A program made the position numbers and the translations under genes. Below are positions 29,401-41,400 of a DNA stretch of 64,000 nucleotides, piece by piece. The stretch's first letter is position 1. Each line of letters opens with the position of its first letter. The notes under the pieces were generated by a model. It did not search any database, was not told where the DNA came from, and saw nothing but the letters and a program-made list of their open reading frames with translations. The stretch covers positions 16,221,357-16,285,356 of the forward strand of contig OX393572.1 of assembly GCA_947652115.1 (NCBI GenBank), in the 5' to 3' direction. Source of the stretch: Blastomussa wellsi. Lineage: Eukaryota; Cnidaria; Anthozoa; Scleractinia; Plerogyridae.

Positions 29401-32400
29401 ATCAAAATATATCGAAAGGTGACGGATTCTTAATTTTCAATGACAAAATACAATTAAAATGAAATATACCCTTGATTAATAAGTGCCCACGCGCCCCCAA
29501 AGACTAATGAATTTTAAAGTATGACGCAAGGCCACCCTTATCTAGATCAGTCAAAATGAAAGTACGATGTGACGAGATTTCTTTAGGTTTCTTGCCCGAA
29601 ACATCAGTGCATGTAATAAAAAGTGGTTCGTGACAGTCAATGACATTGATATGGGGATGGGGGTCTAATACTTGGCGTCCAGGGCGCTTAATCTAGAAGA
29701 TAAGGTTTAATCAATTAAAAACGTTGTCTTGGAGACTTACCATTATGAAGATGTTTTGACGAAAATTGATTGGTCCTGACACTGGCTGGTACCATGAAAC
29801 TACAGAAAGAATCAAAGAGGTCAGAACAATTGCTTCTGAGTGACTTTTGATTTTAGTGCAGAAACTTGGGTTTTCTTAAGAGCAATGGTTAATTCACAAG
29901 ATCATTTTTGTGGATCCTGTTCTAGCTTGAAGACATGTTGTTTCCAAAATAAGCAGGCCCACATGCATGTAAGAGCCTCTTTATCAGAAGGGAAATTGCC
30001 CTTGGTATGACCTTAACAAGACTAACAGCTCTGCCACCCACAAACTCCCACAATCAGCTAACAGATCGATGTTATTTTGGGAAAAGTTCACTAACTTGGG
30101 ATAATCAGTATGGAGGGGAACTTCTTTCAAGGGACAAATTTTCTCTTCATTTCAAAAATTTGATAGTTTGGCCTCCTCTTGTTTACACATGCCAGCATCC
30201 ATTCTTATAGAGCTGGACACGTCTAAGGCTACAAACAAAATTAAACACTTCTTACCATGAAGAAGTTATAGCTATCCCTGTACTGCAGTCTGTGCAGACT
30301 TTGCTTGCCTTCAATATCCTAAGGAAAAAATAAAACATCATGTTTTATTGAGGCAAGTGAATATAATTTAGCATTATAGTTTTTATAGCGATCTTTCTTG
30401 TTTACAAACATTGATGCCACATTTCTACGGATATTCAAAATTTCAGATACCGGAACAAAAGAAGTCATTTTTTAAAAAGCCACTTCGGATCTGGTTGGTA
30501 TATTAAAAACAATGGATGACGTCACGAGAGACATCGCCATATCAGACAAGAAAACAATAACCACAACAAACAAACAAACATAAATAAATAAACAACAACA
30601 ACAAAAATATTCAATAACGTTTACCTTTTCCGTGAAAGGCCTCCAAGTTGGTACCAAGGAAGAGCTCCATTCTCTTTGTCCCTCTGCTTACCAAGTCCCT
30701 TCGATCAAAAGGCTTGAAGAATGCAAAAAAAAAAGGAAATACGAACTTTACATTTAATCACAAAGCACGAACACCACAGTCATTCCAAACAATGGATCCG
30801 GGGCCATGCACTGACCCCGATTAGAAATGTCCACTACTCTAGATCTACAGGTTTGTAGAAAATACCTTTCGCTGTAAATCTAGAGTAAGTCTTTAAAGTT
30901 TAATCCAATGTAAAACGTTGTTTTTCCATTCAAACGTTTCTGTTAATGAGCGCATACAGCTCTTTCACAAAGAAACGAATATTTAACTAAAAAGCTGTAT
31001 TGTATGTTAGCACGAGATGCAAAATATTATATTAAGAATAAATACTAGCCGCTTTAACATTGGCTTCTATAATTCTATCAACCCGTCAGTCGAAATAAGT
31101 TCCATCAAAACTCTTGAATGGACCTACCGCGTGCATTTTGCATTAGTGCAAAACCATCAGTTTAAGTTGGAAATAACGCTGTTTGGGTCCAGTCTTCAGT
31201 TCCTGGTTTTCTTTCTTGTCTCAGCATTACAATCTTCTGTTCTACAAGCTGATTGTAGCAAGGAGTCTCTTAATTTGTAGCGACATAAACTGAACAAGAA
31301 CCAACGAAGGCGATGGCGAACTGAACTTGTGATGAATAATTATCAGAATGTGCTCGCACTTTTGAAATCATTTGCAATGTAAATTTGATCAGCTTCCCGC
31401 CAAATACAATCGCTTCCTAAACCTTCCTCACAGTTATTGACTCTTTTCTAAAATTCCTTTCAACAAAAATTTGCCCAGATATGGGACTTTAAAAAGTAAA
31501 GTTCAGTTGGATTCGCTCCGACGAAGGTCTAACGCTCGAAACGCCAGCTCTTGAATCTCTTTACGGTGGCCAATTAAAACCAAATTATATTTGAAATATA
31601 ACTGAACTTACATTCTAAGCTTCTCTTGAACTGCGTTTTCGCCCAGACGACGGATAAATTGCAAGCTTACGAGAAGTGATGCATTACTGACTATTTCTCA
31701 AAGCCAATAATCTTCATTCAGAAGTCGCAGAAAATATTCTAGTTTAGCCAAAAGGTAAGACAATGTTATTTTTTTCTCTAATATCACATCATGCTGGCAA
31801 GTAAATATAAATAAACCTAAGTGTCGTCTTTTTGTTGTGATTCATTTTAGTGGCTACGTAGGAGAACAGGAAGAGAAACTTTCACACTACAAGTATAGAG
31901 AAAGGATAGAAGCTGGGAATGGGGTCAGTTTGTACGACAAGCAGCCGACCGAAATCAGTCACAAGGGGCGGATCTAGGGGGAGGATGCTGGGGTTGCGGA
32001 CGACCCCCCCCCCCCCCTCTCCCTGAGATGACCTGCGACTTTCTAAAATAACTAGTATTCTGCTTACGTCACCCATCAATTACGTCATTCCTTAGTGGTG
32101 AACCGCCTCCAAAGAAGAATCTTGGATCCGCCCCTGCGAGATCTCACCTGTCGGAGGCTTAATTATTATTATTAGTATTACAGTAAACGGTTTGAACCCT
32201 GGGATAACAGTCGATCAGGCGGAAGTCATCATCAGAATCATGTGAAGAATTGTTTGTCAGTCGAATGTTATAAGTCTGGTTCGTGAAAACTGATTGGTCA
32301 GTTTAGCCGTGATGTTATTGGCTGCAAGACTCGAGAAATAGATGTCGTCGGTCGTGATTGGCCGGTTTCGATCCGACGGTCAAGTTAGGTCGTTCTATTC

Positions 32401-35400
32401 CGTCTGTTTGTTTTGTCCATGTCGTGAATAAGTCGTTTGTGCGGTGCCGGTAGTTGTTAACGTCTGTTGAGAGGATTCTGTTCTAAGTTAGTAAACCAGC
32501 TTTCCAAAGTCAGTCGTTGAAAATAGTTAGTGCTGTAGGTCAAACAGTAAGCAGAGTCTCAGTCGATATTGTGGTTCGGAAGTCGACGGTGCTCAGCAAT
32601 GTGATTGTTGACGCCGCTCGTTTGTGTTCAGTCAATCTTGTGTTAAGGTTCCTACCAGTCTCTCCGATGTAAGAGGCTTGGCAGTCGGAGCACTTGATCT
32701 TGTAAAGTGCGCCTTTTCTGTTGTTAGGGTCGTCCTTGTCTTTAACTTTGGTTAGTAAATGTCGTAGCGTAGTAATCGGTTCGTGGACAACGCGGATATT
32801 GTAAAGTTGCAAAATCCGCGAGATGGTTCAGTTCAGACATGCCCTTAATGTACGGTATGGTCATTGTAGTCGTAGGAGTTAACGTCGGGTTAACGTTAGT
32901 TTCAGTAATCAGTTCAGTGGGTCGGTAAATGTTTCGTCTAATAAAGTCGTTGTTGTAGTTCTTTTTAGAAAAAACACAGTCAAGGTAATCGTTTTCGTAA
33001 GATAAACTGTCATGTGAGTTGGAAACTGGTTGCGCTCGTCTCGTCATTGTCTTAGAGTGCGTTCCTTTAGGATGATCCGGATCAGGATCAGTGATCCTAG
33101 ATCACCCAGTTCAAAGAAACCGGCGAATCCTTTCTCAGAGTGGATTCGCCGGCGCCTTTGATGCACCACGATCCGAGAGATCTTGGATCACTGATCGCGA
33201 TCTAGATCATCCCAAAGGAACGCACCCTTAATAGCCGTTGCTTTGTGTGATGTCGGGTTGTAAGATGATTCGAGGGGGTAAGTTTCTAAAGAAACTGTTG
33301 TCCTGTGTCGGTGGGGAGTATAACAATATAATTTGGTTTTATCAACTGGGTTGATAATGTCAATTGGCCACCGTAAAGAGATTCAAGAGCTTTACAGTGA
33401 CCAATTGACATTATCAACCCAGTTGATAAAACCAAATTATATTGTAACATGATTCGTCAAGTAGTCTGTCGGGATGCGCCGGTTTTGACTTGCGGAATCC
33501 CCAAGAACCCACACCAACCCACGGTCTGGCCAGTACCTAACGCATACACAGAGCCACAGGCACAATCAGAGAGGTCGAAAAAATTTGAACATTTTCCTAT
33601 GGTCCCCCTTAGAAAAAAGTCCAAAATTGACCATTTTGGGCACTTTTTAAACTCGTATTATTTCTCAGCTAATTCTAATTCTAATTCAAGCAGTTTGTTG
33701 CACAGTTGAAAACTAGGATAGTTGCCGAGTCCATCCATACCGAGTAGGCTAAGATCGGACGAGTAGTTTCTATTTTACAGCCTTCCAAAGTCGAGCTAAA
33801 ATATCGGCCGATTTTGAAAAGTTTCCTATGGTCCCCCCTATGAAATCAGTCACTTTAGCCATATTTGAAAATCGTGTCATTTCTCAGCCAATTGACCTTT
33901 CTACAAGCGGTTTTTTGCTGAAATGAAAAGTCGGATACCTGCTGAGTAAATCCATACAAATTAGGCTGAAATCGGAGAGGTCGATAAAATTTCGAAATTT
34001 TGCCCTGAAAAAATGAAAAATTGGCCATGTTGGGCATAATTTAAAATCGTGTTATTCCTCAGCCAATGGAAGTTTTTAAGGGCGATTTTTGGCCCAGATG
34101 AAAACTAGGATGGCTGCTGAGTCCATCTATACCAATTACATCGAAATCGGAGAGGTCGAAAAAAATTGAAAATTTTCCTATCGTCCCCCTTTAGAAAAAA
34201 GTCCAAAATTGACCATTTTGGGCAATTTTGAAAATCGTACTATTTCGCAGCTAATTGAGCTTTTTTCAAGCGGTTTTTTTACATAGTTCAAAACTAGGAT
34301 AGTTGCCGAGTCCATCCATAACAAGTAGGCTTAGATCGGTCGAGTAGTTTCTATTTTATAGCCTTCCAAAGTCGAGCTAAAATATCGGCCGATTTTGAAA
34401 AGTTTCCTATGGTCCCCCATATGAAATCAGTCATTTTAGCCATACCTGAAAATCGTGTCATTTCTCAGCCAATTGAGCTTTTTACAAGCGGTTTTTTTTG
34501 CTGAAATGAAAAGTAGGATAGCTGCTGAGTAAATCCATACAAATTAGGCTGAAATCGGAGAGGTCGAAAAAATTTCGAAATTTTGCCCTGAAAAAATGAA
34601 AAATTGGCCATTTTAAGCATAATTTAAAATCGTGTTATTCCTCAGCCAATTGAGGTCTTAACAAGCGCTTTTTCGCCCAGATGAAAACTAGGATGGCTGC
34701 TGAGTCCATCTATACCAATTAGATCGAAATCGGAGAGGTCGAAAAAATTTGAAAATTTTCCTATTGTCCCCCCTTAGAAAAAAGTTTCAAAATTGACCAT
34801 TTTGGACACTTTTGAAAATCTTATTATTCCTCAGTTAATTGAGTGTTTTTCAAGCGGGTTTTTGCACACTTCAAAACTAGGATAGACGCCGAGTCCAGCC
34901 ATACAAAGTAGGCTAAGATCCGACAAGTAGTTTCTATTTTACAGCCTTCCAAAGTCGAGCTAAAATATCGGCCGATTTTGAAAAGTTTCCTATGGTCCCC
35001 CCTATGAAATCAGTCATTTTAGCCATATCTGAAAATCGTGTCATTTCTCAGCCAATTGAGCTTTTTACAAGCGGTTTTTTGCTGAAATGAAACGTAGGAT
35101 AGCTGCTGAGTGAATCCATACAAATTAGGCTGAAATCGGAGAGGTCGATAAAATTTCGAAATTTTGCCCTGAAAAAATGAAAAATTGGCCATTTTAAGCA
35201 TAATTTAAAATCGTGTTATTCCTCAGCCAATTGAGGTCTTAACAAGCGCTTTTTCGCCCAGATGAAAACTAGGATGGCTGCTGACTCCATCTATACCAAT
35301 TAGATCGAAATCGGAGAGGTCGAAAAAATTTGAAAATTTTCCTATGTTTCCTCGTTAGAAAAAAGTCCAAAATTGACCATTTTGGACACTTTTAAAAATC

Positions 35401-38400
35401 GTATTATTTCTCACCTAATTTAGCGTTTTTAAAGCCGTTTTTTGTACAGTTAAAAACTAGGATAGTTGCCGAGTCCATCCATACCAAGTAGGCTAAGATC
35501 GGACGAGCAGTTTCTATTTTACAGCCTTCCAAAGTCGAGCTAAAATATCGGCCGATTTTGAAAAGTTTCCTATGGTCCCCCCTATGAAATCAGTCATTTT
35601 AGCCATATCTGAAAATAGTGTCATTTCTCAACCAATTGAGCTTTTGACAAGTGGTTTTTTGCTGAAATGAAAAGTAGGATAGCTGTTGAGTAAATCCATA
35701 CAAATTATGCTGAAATCGGAGAGGTCGAAAAAATTTCGAAATTTTGCCCTGAAAAAATGAAAAATTGGCCATTTTGGGCATAATTGAAAATCGTGTTATT
35801 CCTCAGCCAATGGAGGTTTTCACGAGCGGTTTTTGGCCCAGATGAAAACTAGGATGCTTGCTGAGTCCATCTATACCAATTAGATCGAAATCGGAGAGGT
35901 CGAAAAAATTTGAAACTTTTCCTATGGTCCCCCCTTAGAAAAAAGTCCAAAATTGACCATACCAAGTAGGCTTAGATCGGACTAGTAGTTTCTATTTTAC
36001 AGCCTTCCAAAGTCGAGCTAAAATATCGGCCGATTTTGAAAAGTTTCCTATGGTCCCCCTATGAAATCAGTCATTTTAGCCATATCTAAAAATCGTGTCA
36101 TTTCTCAGCCAATTGAGCTTTTTAAAAGCCGTTTTTTGCTGAAATGAAAAGTATGATAGCTGCTGAGTAAATCCATACAAATTAGGCTGAAATCGGAGAG
36201 GTCGAAAAAATTTCGAAATTTTGCCCTGAAAAAATGAAAAATTGGCCATTTTGGGCATAATTGAAAATCGTGTTATTCCTCAACCAATTGACGTTTACAC
36301 AAGCGCTTTTCGGCCCTGATGAAAACTAGGATGATTGCTGAGTCCATCTATACAAATTAGATCGAAATCGGAGAGGTCGAAAAAATTTGAAAATTTTCCT
36401 ATTGTCCCCCCTTAGAAAAAAGTTTCAAAATTGACCATTTTAGACACTTTTGAAAATCGTATTATTCCTCAGTTAATCGAGTGTTTTTCAAGCGGGTTTT
36501 TGCAACAGTTCAAAACTAGGATAGTTGCCGAGTCCATCCATACAAAGTAGGTTAAGATCGGACGAGTAGTTTCTATTTTACAGCCTTCAAAAGTCGAGTT
36601 AAAATATCTGCCGATTTTGAAAATTTTGCTATGGCCCCCCCTATGAAATCAGTCATTTTAGCCATATCTGAAAATAGTGTCATTTCTCAACCAGTTGAGC
36701 TTTTTACAAGTGGTTTTTTGCTGAAATGAAAAGTAGGATAGCTGCTGAGTAAATCAATACAAATTATGCTGAAATCGGAGAGGTCGATAAAATTTCGAAA
36801 TTTTGCCCTGAAAAAATGAAAAATGGGCCATTTTGGGCATAATTTAAAATCGTGTCATTCTCAGCCAATGGAGGTTTTCACAAGCGGTTTTTGGCCAAGA
36901 TGACAACTAGAATGGCTGCTGAGTTCATCTATACCAATTAGATGGAAATCGGAGAGGTCGAAAAAATTTGAAAATTTTCCTATGGTCCCCCCTTAGAAAA
37001 ATGTTCAAAATTGACAATTTTGGACACTCTTAAAACTCGTATTTTTTCTCAGCTAATTGAGTGTTTCTCAAGCGATTTTTTGCACAGTTGAAAACTAGGA
37101 TAGTTGCCGAGTCCATCCATACAAAGTAGGTTAAGATCGGACGAGTAGTTTCTATTTTACAGCCTTCAAAAGTCGAGTTAAAATATCGGCCGATTTTGAA
37201 AATTTTGCTATGGCCCCCCCTATGAAATCAGTCATTTTAGCCATATCTGAAAATCGTGTCATTTCTTAGCCAATTGAGCTTTTTACAAGCAGTTTTTTGC
37301 TGAAATGAAAAGTATGATAGCTGCTGAGTAAATCCATACAAATTAGGCTGAAATCGGAGAAGTCGAAAAAATTTCGAAATTTTGCCCTGAAAAAATGAAA
37401 ACTTGGCCATTTTGGGCATAATTGAAAATCGTGTTATTCCACAGCCAATGGAGGTTTTCACAAGCGGTTTTTGGCCCAAATGAAAACTAGGATGCTTGCT
37501 GAGTCCATCTATACCAATTAGATCGAAATCGGAGAGGTCGAAAAAATTTGAAAATTTTCCTATTGTCCCCCCTTAGAAAAAAGTCCAAAATTGACCATTT
37601 TGGACACTTTTGAAAATCGTATTATTCCTCAGTTATTTGGGTGTTTTTCAAGCGGGTTTTTAAACAGTTCAAAACTAGGATAGACGCCGAGTCCAGCCAT
37701 ACAAAGTAGGCTAAGATCCGACAAGTAGTTTCTATTTTACAGCCTTCCAAAATCGAGCTAAAATATCGGCCGATTTTGAAAAGTTTCCTATGGTCCCCCC
37801 TATGAAATCAGTCATTTTAGCCATATCTGAAAATCGTGTCATTTCTCAGCCAATTGAACGTTTTTCAAGCAGTTTTCTGCTGAAATGAAACGTAGGATAG
37901 CTGCTGAGTAAATCCATACAAATTAGGCTGAAATCGGAAAGGTGGAAAAAATTTCGAAATTTTGCCCTGAAAAAGTAAAAAATTGGCCATTTTGGGCATA
38001 ATTGAAAATCGTGTTATTCCTCAGCCAATTGAGGTTTTCACAAGCGGTTTTCGGCCCAGATGAAAACTAGGATGCTTGCTGAGTCCATCTATACAAATTA
38101 GATCGAAATCGGAGAGGTCGAAAAAATTTAAAATTTTCCTATGGTCCCCCTTTGGAAAAAAAGTCCAAAATTGACCATTTGGACACTTTTAAAAATCGTA
38201 TTATTTCTCACCTAATTAAGCGTTTTTAAAGCCGTTTTTTGTACAGTTGAAAACTAGGATAGTTGCCGAGTCCATCCATACCAAGTAGGTTAAGATCGGA
38301 CGAGCAGTTTCTATTTTACAGCCTTCCAAAGTCGAGCTAAAATATCGGCCGATTTTGAAAAGTTTCCTATGGTCCCCCCTATGAAATCACATCATTTTAG

Positions 38401-41400
38401 CCATATCTGAAAATAGTGTCATTTCTCAACCAGTTGAGCTTTTTACAAGTGGTTTTTTGCTGAAATGAAAAGTAGGATAGCTGCTGAGTAAATCAATACA
38501 AATTATGCTGAAATCGGAGAGGTCGAAAAAATTTCGAAATTTTGCCCTGAAAAAATGAAAAATTGGCCATTTTGGGCATAATTGAAAATCGTGTTATTCC
38601 TCAGCCAATGGAGGTTTTCACAAGCGGTTTTTGGCCCAGATGAAAACTAGGATGCTTGTTGAGTCCATCTATACAAATTAGATCGAATTCGGAGATGTCG
38701 AAAAAATTTTAAAATTTTCCTATTGTCCCCCCTTAAAAAAAGTCCAAAATTGACCATTTTGGACACTTTTGAAAATCGTATTATTCCTCAGTTAATTGAG
38801 TGTTTTTCAAGCGGGTTTTTGCACAGTTCAAAACTAGGGTAGACGCCGAGTCCAGCCATACAAAGTAGGCTAAGATCCGACAAGTAGTTTCTATTTTACA
38901 GCCTTCCAAAGTCGAGCTAAAATATCGGCCGATTTTGAAAAGTTTAATATTGTCCCCCTATGAAAGCAGTCATTTTAGCCAGATCTGAAAATCGTGTCAT
39001 TTCTCAGCCAATTGAGCTTTTTACAAGCGGTTTTTTGCTGAAATGAAACGTAGGATAGCTGCTGAGTACATCCATAAAAATTAGGCTGAAATCGGAGAGG
39101 TCGAAAAAATTTCGAAATTTTGCCCTGAAAAAATGAAAAATTGGCCATTTTGGGGATAATTAAAAATGCTCTTATTCCTCAGCCAATTGAGGTTTTTACA
39201 AGCGGTTTTTGGCCCAGATGACAACTAGGATGGCTGCTCAGTCCATCTATACTCAATTAGATCGAAATCGGAGAGATCGAAAAAATTTTAACATTTTCCT
39301 ATGGTCACCCCTTAGAAAAAAGTCCAAAATTGACCATTTTGGACACTTTTGAAAATCGTATTATTTTTCAGCCAATTGAGCGTTTTTCAATCGGTTTTTT
39401 AACAGTTGAAAACTAGGATAGTTGCCGAGTCCATCCATACCAAGTAGGCTAAGATCGGACGAGTAGTTTCTATTTTACAGCCTTCCAAAGTCGAGCTAAA
39501 ATATCGGCCGATTTTGAAAAGTTTCCTATGGTCCCCCCTATGAAATCAGTCATTTTAGCCATATCTGAAAATCGTGTCATTTCTCAACCAATTGAGCTTT
39601 TTACAAACGGTTTTTTGCTGAAATGAAAAGTATGATAGCTGCTGAGTAAATCCATACAAATTAGGCTGAAATCGGAGAGGGCGAAAAAATTTCGAAATTT
39701 TGCATTGAAAAAATGAAAAAAATTGGCCATTTTGGGCATAATTGAAAATTGTGTTATTCCTCAGCCAATGGAGGTTTTCACAAGCGGTTTTTGGCCAAGA
39801 TGAAAACTATGATGACTGCTTAGTTCATCTATACCAATTAGATCGAAATCGGAGAGGTCGAAAAAATTTGAAAATTTTCCTATGGTCCCCCCTAAGAAAA
39901 AAGTCCAAAATTGACCATTTTTGACACTTTTGAAAATCGTATTATTTCTCAGCCAATTGAGCGTTTTTCAAGCGGTTTTTTGCATATATTCAGCAGAACA
40001 CTTTAGTCAGCCCCATTTGTAAATGTTCAATTTCAAATTTGAAAGATTTTATTAACTATGAATGTTTTCCAACTCGTAAAGGCTAATTCCTTTGGGAATT
40101 AATTTTCACAAATAGGGGTCACCCCGAAGAAGCGCACCTTTCGCAAATTTTGCAAAACTCCAAAGCCACGTTAAGTCATATTTTCCAATACACAAAATCG
40201 CATTTGAATCGAATAAGAAAATTAAAATGCAAGGAGTTCGCTCTCCTCCTTGAACACCATCTAATTTGCATTTTAGTTTTACACGTGGAGGCAAGAATTT
40301 AAAAAAATTATTGTTACGTTTTGCAAATTATAAATCCACTGATAATATAAACCTCACAATTGGTCCGATTTCCTTGCCTGAACTCGTAAACTTTCACAAA
40401 ACATAATTAGCAACATTGGCCGAAGAAGTGAACTTTAAGCGTTGAAAGAAAATCTGCTTCGACCGTTTAAACGCATTAAGTATTATTTAGAAGAAGCTAT
40501 TATCCCAAAAAATAACCGTGTTTAATCTCATGGAAGTGGGTTTTTCATAAGTCGTAAATGACCTAACCTTAGAAGTTTACAAGAAAGAAAGTAACCACCG
40601 AGGCTAATACATGCGAATACGGAAGGTATTTGTTTACAAACATTGTTTTTGTTATTCAAATTGCCAACAAGTTAGACAAAAGAGCTCTTTGTTTGACCAG
40701 CAAATAGTTTTCTGGTTGGCACATTAATAAGAATAGGTGACGTCACTGATATCTTCCCTATAGTTAACTGTGAAAAACAATGCTAAACTTCTTATATTTC
40801 CTTGTTGAACATGCAAGACTGGATTCTACCGGATGCAAGTTGAAGATACTTGCTTTGTAGTTCACATATAAATTGCTTTCTGTGCTCCAAATTCAAATCT
40901 TAGGCAGACATTCAATCAAATGAAGAACAGGTTGGTATTGCGGCGAATAATACAAAACTACTTGAACTTTCCAACTAGCAACCACAGGGAAACCAGCCCG
41001 CATGTACAAGTTTGTTTCCAATTATGGTACTCACCATGTTACTAGTCTGTGTTTCTCTCCTTTTGCCAAGTGCTGTCAACTGGAAGGTTTCTTGATGATT
41101 TTTACCTGAATATACCAAAAGACAATATCAGACGGAGGTGATAAAAATTCATTGAATAATTGAGCCCCTCTCTAAATCGAAACAATTTAATTTCCCTGTG
41201 TTATTGTTTAAGAAACCAGGTATTTTGCTTTTCACGAATTTTTTAACAGTTATTTATGCGGTTTGTTGATTATACTAACTAAACTGTTAGACAACATTTC
41301 AATCGATATAACGAAGATCTGTTAAAAAATCGAAAATTTGCAAAAAATAAGTCTTGGGGTACATATAGAGAGGCTCAAAATTACTGTTTAGTTCTGGTCT

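Noticed and set aside
40106..40294. 62-codon minus-strand frame containing GGERTPCILI
   Set aside because: No family recognised, no splice or start context, and it sits beside repeats.
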